Made by a program: the position numbers and the translations under genes. DNA of 64,000 nucleotides from CALHVX01 sp964640725 (GTDB lineage: Bacteria; Pseudomonadota; Gammaproteobacteria; Pseudomonadales; Azotimanducaceae): NCBI GenBank assembly GCA_964640725.1, contig CAZXIJ010000017.1:24593-88592 (forward strand), in the 5' to 3' direction. Positions 50,634 to 59,244 of this stretch are shown here, in pieces. The notes under the pieces were generated by a model, which worked only from the letters and a program-made list of their open reading frames with translations, did not search any database and was not told the origin of the DNA. The first letter of the stretch is position 1. Every line of letters begins with the position of its first letter.

Positions 50634-51725
50634 ATGAGAGAACCGCTTCTATTACTCGCAGGCCCGGGGGCTGCGCAGCAGATTCGCGAGCACGGATTCG
50701 ACGCCCGGCGCGTTCGCGCCGTGCTCGGGGCCAGCGGCGGGCCCAAGTGGTTTGTGCTGAGCCAGATCGATCGGGTGTTGAGCGCCTCGTTGCTGCCCAA
50801 GCTCTGCGGCCCGGTCCATCTGGTCGGCTCGTCGGTCGGCGCCTGGCGCATGGCCTGCTACGCCCGCACGGACCCCGCCGGGGCCATTGGCCGGCTCGAA
50901 GAGGCTTACGTCAATCAGACCTACGATGGGCCGGCGACCGGTACTGCGATCCAGGCCGTGGCGCGAGACTGGCTGAGCCAGATGCTGGGGCCGACCGGCG
51001 CGCAGGAAGTCCTGGGGGCCGAGCGCTTTCGCCTGCACGTGATTGCCGCTCGGGCCCGGCGGCTTTGCGAACGGGACGAACGATTGCCGCTCAGCCTCGG
51101 CCTGGCCGCTGCAGCGTCCAGCAACCTGGTCAGCCGCCGCTGGCTGGCGCGACACTTCGAGCGCTACCTGTTCTCGGACCCTCGGGACGTGGCGCCCTTC
51201 GGCCCCTTAAGGGACGGCTTCGAGACCTTCGCGGCGCCCCTGACGGCCGACAACCTGGTCGAGGCGATTCTGGCGTCCAGCGCGATCCCGCTGCTGATGC
51301 CCGGGGTGCGCGCCATTGCCGGCGCGCCCGCGGGTGTCTACCGCGACGGCGGGATCGTCGACTACCACCTGGACCTGCCGACGGTCCGGGACGGTGAGCT
51401 GGCGCTGTATCCGCACTTCGGGCCGCGGCTCATTCCCGGCTGGTTCGACAAGCGGCTGCGCTGGCGGCAGGTGAGCCTGGCGAACCACCGCAACACCGTG
51501 GTGATCTGCCCGTCGCCGGCTTTCGTGGCCAGTCTGCCCGGCGGCAAGATCCCGGACCGCTCCGATTTTCAGCGCTATGACGATGTCGCCCGGGTTCGGG
51601 TCTGGCGGGAAACGATTGACCGATGCTCCGCCCTGGCAGAAGACCTGCAAAGCATTTTGGAGGAAGATCGCTGGGCTGAGCGGCTGCTACCGCTGGCCGG
51701 TGCCGATCAGGGCGCTGCGGCCTAG
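50634..51725 (+). CDS. Patatin-like phospholipase family protein
   Basis: Predicted serine hydrolase with a Ser-Asp dyad, 363 residues from the ATG at 50634. The glycine-rich oxyanion segment is VLGASGGPKWF. The nucleophile elbow is GSSVG with Ser67, and the dyad Asp is Asp238 in YRDGGIVDYH (DGG instead of the common DGA/G). No signal peptide is seen, so it is probably cytoplasmic. The substrate is unknown; lipids are expected. The open frame extends to 50361 but that part is not protein-like. Its end overlaps the convergent thrB end by 39 bases. Confidence 0.82.
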   Translation: MREPLLLLAGPGAAQQIREHGFDARRVRAVLGASGGPKWFVLSQIDRVLSASLLPKLCGPVHLVGSSVGAWRMACYARTDPAGAIGRLEEAYVNQTYDGPATGTAIQAVARDWLSQMLGPTGAQEVLGAERFRLHVIAARARRLCERDERLPLSLGLAAAASSNLVSRRWLARHFERYLFSDPRDVAPFGPLRDGFETFAAPLTADNLVEAILASSAIPLLMPGVRAIAGAPAGVYRDGGIVDYHLDLPTVRDGELALYPHFGPRLIPGWFDKRLRWRQVSLANHRNTVVICPSPAFVASLPGGKIPDRSDFQRYDDVARVRVWRETIDRCSALAEDLQSILEEDRWAERLLPLAGADQGAAA

Positions 51726-52718
51726 GTCCAGCATGCGCGGGTCAATGGTGATCGGGCGGGCCAGCCGCTCTTGCATCACCTGCAGAAATTCCTGGGGGTT
51801 CTTGATGCGCGCCTGATCGACGCGTTGAGCCTGCCGGGCCTGCGCGAGGCTGCTGGCCCGGGACAGGTAAAACACCGCGCCGGCGTACAGCGTAAAGGCC
51901 GAGAAGTGCCACAGCTCGTCCCGGCGCAGGGGCCGCAGCCGGTGATAGCTCTGCAGCAGCGTCAGGCAGCGATCGCGATTGAGGGCGCCGTCGGTGTCCG
52001 CACACCAGTCGTTGGCGACCACTGCCAGGTCGAAGAGGCAGTAGCCCGTGGCGGCGTGGTGAAAGTCGAGCACCCCGGTCAGGCCAAGATCGTTGAACAG
52101 CGCGTTGTCCCGGAACAGGTCACCGTGAATGATGCTGCGGGGCAGTTCGGAAACGTCCTGGCGCGCGAGCAAGGAGGACAGGGCGCTGACAGCGGTGCGC
52201 GCGGACTCGATGCTGCCATAGCTCACCCAGGGCTCGATGACCTTGAGCTGCGCCTGGGCCCAGGCCGCGTCGCGCGGGTAGCGGGGCAGGTACGACGACA
52301 GGTGACCGGTGCGGTTGTGAAAGCGCGCCAGAAAACGGCCAATGGCGGCGATCTGGTCCCGGGTCGGGTTCAGCACGTGCTGGCCCCGGAGCCGCCGCGC
52401 GATCAGGACCTGCTTGCCGTACAGCTGGTCGTAGGCCGCACCGTGCTCCGGGTGCCGCATAATCGCTGGGACGGGCAGGCCGGCTCGCACCGCATTGTCG
52501 ATCAGCTCGACGTAGGCGCGACCGCCGATGTTCGAAGGCTGCTCGAGCAGAGTGAGCACGTAGTCGCGCTGTCGCTGCTCGGCGTCGCGGACCGTGACGA
52601 AGTAGTTGCTGTTTTCGATGCCGTTGGCGGCCAGCTCGAAGTGCACCAGCTCGCCGAGCTCGAAGCGCGCGAACAGCTGGTTGACCTGGTCGTCTTCGAT
52701 CTGGGTAACGGCGTTCAC
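51687..52718 (-). CDS. thrB: Homoserine kinase, APH-fold (ThrB of Pseudomonas type)
   Basis: Phosphorylates homoserine in threonine synthesis. It has 343 residues and belongs to the aminoglycoside-phosphotransferase fold, not the GHMP family. The N-terminal FELAANGIENSNYFVTV and the catalytic SIIHGDLFRDNALFNDL, followed by GVLDFHHAATGYCLFDLAVV, match this type of ThrB. It lies beside a DUF2782 gene and polA, the Pseudomonas arrangement. A stress-kinase (SrkA-like) function is the alternative, but the GIENSNYFV motif argues for ThrB. Confidence 0.88.
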   Translation of the reverse strand: MNAVTQIEDDQVNQLFARFELGELVHFELAANGIENSNYFVTVRDAEQRQRDYVLTLLEQPSNIGGRAYVELIDNAVRAGLPVPAIMRHPEHGAAYDQLYGKQVLIARRLRGQHVLNPTRDQIAAIGRFLARFHNRTGHLSSYLPRYPRDAAWAQAQLKVIEPWVSYGSIESARTAVSALSSLLARQDVSELPRSIIHGDLFRDNALFNDLGLTGVLDFHHAATGYCLFDLAVVANDWCADTDGALNRDRCLTLLQSYHRLRPLRRDELWHFSAFTLYAGAVFYLSRASSLAQARQAQRVDQARIKNPQEFLQVMQERLARPITIDPRMLDLGRSALIGTGQR

Positions 52719-52724
52719 GGCCGG

Positions 52725-53069
52725 CTAGAACTCGGCGATGACCCAGGACGGCAACAGCATGTCTGCCCGCTCCAGGTCACCGAAGCCGGAGGTCTGGTCC
52801 CGGGGCACCAGGTAGTAGGGCTTGCCCCACTTCGGCACGACCCGGACCATGCGCAGCTGACCGTTCTGCCGAAACTCGAACACCGTGCGTTCTTCGCCGG
52901 CGATGATGGTGACATCCGGTCCCTCGAGGCTCACGCCGCGCTCTTCCGCAAGGGCGGCCGGCGCAGCCGCGAGCGTCGCGCAAAGCAGCGCCGCAAGGGC
53001 GCCCAATCCGGGCAGTGTTCGGGGCGCCTGGGGTCGCATTTTCGTCGGCGTTGGCATGATGCTGGCCAT
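52725..53069 (-). CDS. DUF2782 exported protein
   Basis: Small exported protein of up to 114 residues; ATGs at 53057 and 53039 are also possible. A signal peptide ends near AAAPAALA. The mature part, with GPDVTIIAGEERTVFEFRQN and WGKPYYLVPRD, fits the DUF2782 family of unknown function, found between thrB and polA in Pseudomonas. It ends 6 bases before thrB and is probably cotranscribed. It diverges from polA. Confidence 0.85.
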   Translation of the reverse strand: MASIMPTPTKMRPQAPRTLPGLGALAALLCATLAAAPAALAEERGVSLEGPDVTIIAGEERTVFEFRQNGQLRMVRVVPKWGKPYYLVPRDQTSGFGDLERADMLLPSWVIAEF

Positions 53070-53214
53070 GGTAACGAGCGTCTCCTTTGGATGCCACGAC
53101 CGGCGATCAGTTCAGTCCGGCCAGGCGCGTTGCGGGCGCATTTAGGGCCCGGAGTTTTGGGCGGTTGTGGTAACTTTGCGGCCCGCTCGCAACGTCCCTC
53201 GTGCTCTTCCTGCC

Positions 53215-55920
53215 ATGGCCAAAAAGTCCAAGAAAGCGCCGCCGCTGGTCCTCGTCGACGGCTCCTCGTATCTGTTCCGCGCCTACTACGCGCTGCCCGA
53301 TCTGGCGACCAGCGATGGCTTCCCCACCGGCGCGATCCGCGGGGTGATTGCCATGCTCCGCAAGCTGGCCAAAGACTATGACGGCAGCCCCATCGCGGTG
53401 GTGTTCGACGCCCCGGGCAAGACCTTTCGCGACGACCTGTACAGTGAGTACAAGGCCAATCGCGCGTCGACGCCGGATGACCTGAAGCAGCAGATCGCGC
53501 CGATTCACGACATCATCCGCGCCATGGGCTTGCCGCTGATTGTGGAGTCCGGGGTAGAGGCCGACGACGTGATCGGCACCCTGGCGCTGCAAGCCACCCA
53601 GGGCAAGCGTGAGACCGTGGTGAGCACCGGTGACAAGGACATGGCGCAGCTCGTCAGCGATCACGTCACCCTGGTCAACACCATGACCGAAACCACCATG
53701 GACCGGGACGGCGTGCAGGAGAAGTTCGGGGTCGCGCCGGAGCAGATCATCGACTACCTCGCGCTCATGGGCGATACCGTCGACAACATTCCCGGTGTGC
53801 CCAAGGTGGGGCCCAAGACTGCGGCCAAGTGGCTGGCCGAGCACGGTGACCTCGACACCATCATGGCGCAGGCCGAGACCTTCAAGGGCAAGATCGGCGA
53901 GAACCTGCGCGCCTCGCTGGACCAGTTGCCGCTGTCGCGGACGCTCACGACCATCAAGTGCGACGTCGCTATGGACGAGCGCATCGAAGACCTGGTCCCC
54001 ACGGAGCCGGATACCGATACGTTGCGATCGCTCTTTGAACGCTATGAGTTCAAGGGCTGGGTCGAAGAGCTGGCCGGTGACGAAGCAGCGCCCACCGCCA
54101 GCGCGTCGGCGCGCGACTACGAATGCATCACCGACGAAGCCGCGCTCAAGACCTGGATCAAGCGGCTGCGCGCTGCCGGCCTGTTCGCCTTCGACACGGA
54201 AACCACCAGCGTCGACTACATGGTCGCAGACCTGGTTGGCTTTTCCTTCGCGACCGCGGCCGGCGAGGCCGCGTACGTGCCCGTGGGCCACGACTATGTC
54301 GGCGCGCCGGCGCAGCTGTCCCTCACGGATACCCTCACGCTGCTCAAGCCGCTGCTCGAAGATCCGGCCATGCAGATCGTTGGCCAGAACCTGAAGTACG
54401 ACATGAGCGTGCTCGCACGCTATGACGTGGCGCTTGCTGGCGTGGCGCACGACACCATGCTGCAGAGCTATGTGTTCAACAGCGTTGCGACCCGCCACAA
54501 CATGGACGCGCTGGCGGCCAAGTACCTGGGCGAGCAGACGATCAAGTTTGAAGACATCGCCGGCAAGGGCGTCAAACAGCTCACTTTCAATCAGGTCCCC
54601 GTGGAGCAGGCGAGCGACTACGCCGCCGAAGATGCCGACATCACCCTGCGCCTGCACGAACACCTTTGGCCGCAACTGCAAGCGGTGCCGGGGCTCGCCA
54701 GCGTTTACTCGGACATTGAGCTGCCGTTGCTCCGGGTGCTGTCCGAAGTGGAGCGCAACGGCGCCCTGGTCGATGGCAGCCTGCTGGGGGAACAGAGCGC
54801 CGAGATCGCGGAGCGTCTGGAAGCGCTGCAGGCTGACGCCTTCGAGCTGGCGGGCACGGAATTCAACCTGGGCTCGACCAAACAGCTGCAGGAAATCTTT
54901 TACGAGAAGCTCGAGCTGCCGGTGCTGAAGAAGACGCCGGGGGGCAAGCCGTCGACAGCCGAGCCGGTGCTGCAGGACCTCGCGGCGGCCGGCCACGAAC
55001 TGCCGACGGTGCTGCTGGAGTACCGCTCCCTGTCAAAGTTGCGCTCCACCTATACCGAGAAGCTGCCCCTGCAGATCAACCAGAAGACCGGCCGCATCCA
55101 TACGTCTTACCACCAGGCCGTGGCGGCGACGGGCCGGCTGTCGTCTTCGGACCCGAACCTGCAGAACATCCCGATCCGCACAGCCGAAGGCCGACGCATT
55201 CGCCAGGCCTTTGTCGCGCCGCGCGGGCGCCGGCTGGTGGCGGCCGACTACTCGCAGATCGAGCTGCGCATCATGGCGCACCTGTCCGGTGACGCTGGGC
55301 TGACCGCAGCCTTTGAACAGGACCAGGACATTCACCGCGCGACGGCAGCAGAGGTGTTTGATGTCGAGCCGGACGCCGTCAGCGACGATCAGCGCCGCAG
55401 CGCCAAGGCGATCAACTTTGGGCTGATCTACGGCATGTCCGCATTCGGGCTGGGCCGGCAACTCGGCATCGCTCGAGGCGTGGCCCAGGATTACATCGAC
55501 CGATACTTCGCCCGCTATCCCGGCGTGCAGGACTACATGGCGCGCACCCGGGAACAGGCCCATGAGGACGGTTTTGTAGAAACGCTGTTTGGCCGGCGCC
55601 TGTATCTGCCGGAGATCAACTCGAGTAACGGCATGCGCAAGCAGGCCGCGGAGCGCACCGCGATCAACGCGCCGATGCAGGGCACGGCGGCGGATATCAT
55701 CAAGCGCGCCATGCTCGATGTGGCCGCGTGGTTGCCGGGTAGCAACCTTGATGCGCTGATGATTATGCAGGTGCACGACGAGCTGGTGTTCGAAGTCGCG
55801 ACGAAAGACGTTGATGCGCTTGTTGCAGGGGCGACGACGCGTATGGAAGCTGCTGCAGAGCTGGCGGTGCCCCTCAAGGTCGACGTCGGCACCGGCAAGA
55901 ACTGGGACGAAGCGCACTAG
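53215..55920 (+). CDS. polA: DNA polymerase I
   Basis: Repair and Okazaki-fragment polymerase. The ATG at 53215 (MAKKSKKAPPLVLVDGSSYL) gives 901 residues; the open frame starts at a GTG at 53167. It has three domains: the 5' nuclease (about 1-290), the 3' exonuclease (about 310-490) and the polymerase (about 520-901). The proofreading domain looks active, with FDTETTS, GQNLKYDMSVL and DYAAEDADI retaining the acidic residues. The polymerase has VAADYSQIELRIMAHLSGD, SAKAINFGLIYGMSAFGLG and MQVHDELVFEV. Confidence 0.97.
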   Translation: MAKKSKKAPPLVLVDGSSYLFRAYYALPDLATSDGFPTGAIRGVIAMLRKLAKDYDGSPIAVVFDAPGKTFRDDLYSEYKANRASTPDDLKQQIAPIHDIIRAMGLPLIVESGVEADDVIGTLALQATQGKRETVVSTGDKDMAQLVSDHVTLVNTMTETTMDRDGVQEKFGVAPEQIIDYLALMGDTVDNIPGVPKVGPKTAAKWLAEHGDLDTIMAQAETFKGKIGENLRASLDQLPLSRTLTTIKCDVAMDERIEDLVPTEPDTDTLRSLFERYEFKGWVEELAGDEAAPTASASARDYECITDEAALKTWIKRLRAAGLFAFDTETTSVDYMVADLVGFSFATAAGEAAYVPVGHDYVGAPAQLSLTDTLTLLKPLLEDPAMQIVGQNLKYDMSVLARYDVALAGVAHDTMLQSYVFNSVATRHNMDALAAKYLGEQTIKFEDIAGKGVKQLTFNQVPVEQASDYAAEDADITLRLHEHLWPQLQAVPGLASVYSDIELPLLRVLSEVERNGALVDGSLLGEQSAEIAERLEALQADAFELAGTEFNLGSTKQLQEIFYEKLELPVLKKTPGGKPSTAEPVLQDLAAAGHELPTVLLEYRSLSKLRSTYTEKLPLQINQKTGRIHTSYHQAVAATGRLSSSDPNLQNIPIRTAEGRRIRQAFVAPRGRRLVAADYSQIELRIMAHLSGDAGLTAAFEQDQDIHRATAAEVFDVEPDAVSDDQRRSAKAINFGLIYGMSAFGLGRQLGIARGVAQDYIDRYFARYPGVQDYMARTREQAHEDGFVETLFGRRLYLPEINSSNGMRKQAAERTAINAPMQGTAADIIKRAMLDVAAWLPGSNLDALMIMQVHDELVFEVATKDVDALVAGATTRMEAAAELAVPLKVDVGTGKNWDEAH

Positions 55921-55929
55921 CCCACCGCC

Positions 55930-56397
55930 ATGCCCCGTCGCGCTGCCCAACCGTTGGTGATCCTGGCGCTGCTGGCCGCCGTGGTGCTGCGCGTCGCAGT
56001 GCCCGTGGGCTACATGCCGGCACCCCTCGCGAGCGGCTGGCCCGTGCAGCTGTGCCCGGACGGGCTGTCTGCAGAGGTGATGGTGGCGCTGTTCGGGCCC
56101 TCCCACCAGCATCACGCCGCGCCGGCGCCGCCCGCGCACCATCACCACGGCACGGCAACGCCTCCGGTCGATGCAGCTCACGCCGAGGCCCCCCCGGAAG
56201 TTTCCCAGGCGCTCGCCCAGCACTGTCCCCTGGCGGCCTTTGCGGCGCTGGCGGTGGTGTCAGGTCCCGGGACCCTGACGCCGCTGGCCCTCGCTGATCG
56301 TGGCCCTGCGCCGCAAATTCAGCGGGCGCGCATCCTGCGGCATCCCTGTCCCGCCGCGCAGCCCCGAGCCCCCCCTCTGCCGCTCCTTCTCAGCTAG
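55930..56397 (+). CDS. His-rich exported protein, DUF2946-like
   Basis: Protein of 155 residues with an N-terminal hydrophobic segment (LVILALLAAVVLRVAVPVGY) that is a signal peptide or anchor. A short LCPDGL follows, then a His-rich stretch (SHQHHAAPAPPAHHHH), and HCPLAAFAALAVV near residue 118. The pattern VGYMP then Cys, then HCP resembles DUF2946 proteins, which are often near copper genes. It starts 9 bases after polA and precedes a Met/His-rich barrel gene by 33 bases. Metal binding is inferred from composition only. Confidence 0.65.
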   Translation: MPRRAAQPLVILALLAAVVLRVAVPVGYMPAPLASGWPVQLCPDGLSAEVMVALFGPSHQHHAAPAPPAHHHHGTATPPVDAAHAEAPPEVSQALAQHCPLAAFAALAVVSGPGTLTPLALADRGPAPQIQRARILRHPCPAAQPRAPPLPLLLS

Positions 56398-56430
56398 CAA
56401 TCCGAATTCAATCAATGAAGGAGCTGATCC

Positions 56431-57570
56431 ATGGATCAGAACGTATCTGCGTGGGCTGCTATCGCCTCGCGCAAAAGTTGCGCCAGAGCTTCGCGCAAAA
56501 ATTTTGCAGGGGCGTTTACCCTGGCCGGCGCGAGCCTGCTGGCCATGCCCGCGCTCGCGGGCGGCGATCACGGCCACGGGCCAGCAGGCCCGGACGACCA
56601 TGCACCGATCGGGGTCATGGGCGATCACACCCACCAGCGCGGTGAATGGATGTTTTCCTACCGCTATATGGTGATGGATATGGCCGGCAACGGCCGGGGC
56701 ACCGACAGCGTGTCGCGCCAGACGATTGCCACAACGGTCCCCAATCGTTTCTTTGGTCGGCCCATGCAGCCGCCCACCCTGCGGGTGGTGCCAACCCGGA
56801 TGACCATGCAGATGCACATGGCCGGCGTGATGTACGCGCCGACGGACCGCGTCACCCTCATGGGCATGTTCAACTACGTCGACAAGGAGATGGATCACAT
56901 CACTTTCGCCGGCGGCTCTGGCGATACCGTGCTCGGGCGCTTTACGACTCGCACCCGGGGCCTGGGAGACACCCGCCTGGCGGCGCTGATCGATTTGGGC
57001 GGAACCGGTAACCGTCGTCTGCATGCCACTCTGGGGGTCTCCCTGCCCACCGGCGACATCGACCAGGAAGATCAGGTACTGGCGCCCAACGGCATGCGGC
57101 CTGAGCTGCGGCTGCCCTACCCCATGCAGCTTGGGTCGGGCACCTACGACCTGATCGCCGGGCTGACCTACGCCGAGCGCCACGGCCGCCTGGGCTGGGG
57201 CTCGCAGTGGCAGAGCACCTTCCGCATCGGCGAGAACGACCAGGACTATCGGCTGGGCGACGAGCATCACCTCACGGCCTGGGGCAGCTGGCGGCTGGCG
57301 GAATCGGTCAGCGCGTCACTGCGGGGCACCTGGCGCCAGCGTGGCAACATCGATGGGATCGATCCGCGGATTGTGGCGCCGGTGCAAACCGCGGATCCGG
57401 ACAACCAGGGCTACCGGCGATTTGACCTCGGGGCCGGGGTCAACTGGCTGCTACCCGGGCGCCGGCATCGGCTCGCCCTGGAAGCGACCGTGCCAGTGTT
57501 TCAGGACCTGCGCGGCCCGCAGCTGGAAACGGACTGGCAGCTGAGTGTGGGTTACCAGCTGACGCTCTAG
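56431..57570 (+). CDS. Outer-membrane beta-barrel protein, Met/His-rich (annotated transporter family)
   Basis: Predicted outer-membrane protein of 379 residues, with AAGGAG seven bases before the ATG. A long n-region precedes the signal segment ending SLLAMPALAGG. The mature N-terminus is His-rich (GGDHGHGPAGPDDHAP), followed by IGVMGDHTHQRGEWMFSYRY, and then Met clusters, as in PTRMTMQMHMAGVMYAP. The remainder shows alternating strands and ends with an aromatic/hydrophobic terminus (QLSVGYQLTL) typical of barrels. It matches a conserved family usually called transporter. Copper or another soft metal as ligand is inferred. Its stop shares CTAG with engB. Confidence 0.75.
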   Translation: MDQNVSAWAAIASRKSCARASRKNFAGAFTLAGASLLAMPALAGGDHGHGPAGPDDHAPIGVMGDHTHQRGEWMFSYRYMVMDMAGNGRGTDSVSRQTIATTVPNRFFGRPMQPPTLRVVPTRMTMQMHMAGVMYAPTDRVTLMGMFNYVDKEMDHITFAGGSGDTVLGRFTTRTRGLGDTRLAALIDLGGTGNRRLHATLGVSLPTGDIDQEDQVLAPNGMRPELRLPYPMQLGSGTYDLIAGLTYAERHGRLGWGSQWQSTFRIGENDQDYRLGDEHHLTAWGSWRLAESVSASLRGTWRQRGNIDGIDPRIVAPVQTADPDNQGYRRFDLGAGVNWLLPGRRHRLALEATVPVFQDLRGPQLETDWQLSVGYQLTL

Positions 57571-58259
57571 CTCGCCGGCGGTGCGGCGGGCTCGGTGTCC
57601 GGGTCCATCGCACCGGTCTGCTTCGCATCGTCAGGCACCTCTTCGGCGCTGGTGAGCCAGGTCAGCAAGCAGGCCAGCAGCTCTTGCTGGCCTTCTCCGC
57701 GAAGGGCGGAAAACAGCTGCAGGCTTGTAAGGGAGTACTTACTCACTTCTTTTTTGACCGCCATCAGTGTCTGCTGGCGTGCCCCCCGGCGCAGCTTGTC
57801 GGCCTTGTTCAGCAGGATGCGCACTGGCAGGCCGGACGCGTCGGCCCATTCCAGCAGCTCGACGTCGAAGGGCTGCAGCGGGTGGCGAATATCCATCACC
57901 AGCACCAGTGCGCCCAGGCAGTCTCGATGGCTCAGGTAGTCGTTGACGGCAGCTTGCCAGTTGGCCTGAGAAGCTTTTGCCGCCTTGGCAAAGCCGTAGC
58001 CTGGCAGGTCGACCAGCCGCCCCGGCGGCAGATCGGCGCCAACGATCGCGAAGAAATTGAGCAGCTGGGTGCGTCCCGGTGTGCGGCTGACTTTCGCGGT
58101 TCGTCGATTGCCGGTGAGGCGATTGAGCACGCTGGACTTTCCCGCGTTGGAGCGGCCAGCGATGGCGATTTCCAGCTGGTCTGGCTCTGGGGCGCGCTGG
58201 CGATCCGGGGCGCTGGTCAGAAACTCGACGCTCAGTCTCTCGGGCAGTTTGTCGATCAC
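57567..58259 (-). CDS. engB: Ribosome biogenesis GTPase YihA/YsxC (EngB)
   Basis: TRAFAC-class GTPase needed for 50S subunit assembly. It has 230 residues, slightly longer than usual because of an acidic, Pro/Ala-rich C-terminal tail. The P-loop is GRSNAGKSS, then SRTPGRTQLLNFF as switch I, VDLPGYGFAK as G3, and LLNKADKLRRG as G4. It converges on the barrel gene and diverges from cytochrome c4. Confidence 0.96.
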   Translation of the reverse strand: MIDKLPERLSVEFLTSAPDRQRAPEPDQLEIAIAGRSNAGKSSVLNRLTGNRRTAKVSRTPGRTQLLNFFAIVGADLPPGRLVDLPGYGFAKAAKASQANWQAAVNDYLSHRDCLGALVLVMDIRHPLQPFDVELLEWADASGLPVRILLNKADKLRRGARQQTLMAVKKEVSKYSLTSLQLFSALRGEGQQELLACLLTWLTSAEEVPDDAKQTGAMDPDTEPAAPPAS

Positions 58260-58307
58260 GGCAGTCAGGTCACTCTTTGGCGCAAGCGCGCTCGGGTTAT
58301 TCTATTC

Positions 58308-58318
58308 TGGTATATAAT
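58308..58318 (+). promoter_or_regulatory. Extended -10 element of the cytochrome c4 gene
   Basis: TGGTATATAAT contains TATAAT at 58313-58318 and a TG upstream resembling an extended -10. No good -35 is spaced correctly. The start would be near 58325, about 48 bases before the gene. Confidence 0.5.
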
Positions 58319-58372
58319 TCGCGCCCGCAAATTTACGGGCACGGCGCTCGAAACACAGGCTCAGGAAACAGT

Positions 58373-59038
58373 ATGCGACATCGAATCTCGTCATCCTCCC
58401 AGGTTCTGCGGCTCTTTAGCCGATTCCTGTGTGCGCTGCCGCTGCTGGCGACGATGGCAGCCGGGGCACAGGCCGAGGTCAAAGGCGACGCTGCTGCTGG
58501 CGAAGCCCTGGTCATTGCCTGCGGTGCCTGCCACGGCCAGGACGGTGCCACGCCCATTGATCCGACTTACCCGGTGCTGGCCGGACAGAACGAAAAGTAT
58601 CTGTTCAACCAGCTCAAGATGATTCAGTCCAACGAGCGCCAGATTCTGCTGATGACCGGCCAGCTCAACGGTCGCTCGGAGCAGGACCTGGCGAACATGG
58701 CGGCCTACTACGCCAGCTTGCCGGGCAAGGGGCGCCAGAGCGAGCTCACCGATGACGAGGTGGCCCGGGCTGCCAACATCTACCGCGGCGGATTGGCGGC
58801 CAAGGGTGTCGCTGCCTGTTCAGCGTGTCACGCGCCGAACGGGAAGGGCAACGCCTTCGCCGGCTTCCCGGCGATCAGTGGCCAAACGCCGGCTTATATA
58901 GTAAAACAACTTACCGAGTATCGCGAAGGGATTCGTCAGACCGACGAGGGCTTCGGCCAGATGATGCGCGGTGTCGCCGAAGGGCTGACGGACGGCGAAA
59001 TCCGGATCCTGGCGGGCTACCTCGAAGGCCTGAACTGA
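58373..59038 (+). CDS. Diheme cytochrome c4
   Basis: Periplasmic electron carrier to terminal oxidases. The ATG at 58373, with AGGAAACAG upstream, gives 221 residues including a signal peptide cut near GAQAE. Two c-type heme sites are present: CGACH (Cys50, Cys53, His54) and CSACH (Cys149, Cys152, His153). Two homologous halves of about 90 residues share PxLAGQ/PAISGQ-like loops and axial Met in LMTGQLNG and GQMMRGVAEG. The gene precedes dsbA as in Pseudomonas. It could feed the coxBAC oxidase. Confidence 0.94.
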   Translation: MRHRISSSSQVLRLFSRFLCALPLLATMAAGAQAEVKGDAAAGEALVIACGACHGQDGATPIDPTYPVLAGQNEKYLFNQLKMIQSNERQILLMTGQLNGRSEQDLANMAAYYASLPGKGRQSELTDDEVARAANIYRGGLAAKGVAACSACHAPNGKGNAFAGFPAISGQTPAYIVKQLTEYREGIRQTDEGFGQMMRGVAEGLTDGEIRILAGYLEGLN

Positions 59039-59059
59039 TTCGATGCTGACTTGCCGAGC

Positions 59060-59090
59060 GTTGCCGGAAAATCGGCGGCGCCCGGGCAAC
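59060..59090 (+). terminator. Possible hairpin after cytochrome c4
   Basis: GTTGCC (59060-59065) and GGCAAC (59085-59090) pair across a 19-base GC-rich interval, 22 bases after the stop. The stem is modest and no T-run follows. Confidence 0.3.
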
Positions 59091-59244
59091 GTCTTCGTAA
59101 AAATGCGGCTCGCGGGAACGCGTTCATCAACGGTTCTGGCAGGATCATGCATAGTGGTGTCCTGCAAGACCGTGGCGCCCGGCCCCGAACCTTTGGCGGC
59201 CTAGCCAGTCCAATTTGTCAATCACAGACCGGGAGTCCCCCGTT

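Noticed and set aside
52373..52384. Palindrome CAGCACGTGCTG inside thrB
   Set aside because: It shares the CACGTG core with parS but not the flanks; it is likely a chance palindrome in coding DNA.
53107..54996. Minus-strand frame of 629 codons opposite polA
   Set aside because: Antisense shadow; polA motifs on the plus strand are intact throughout.
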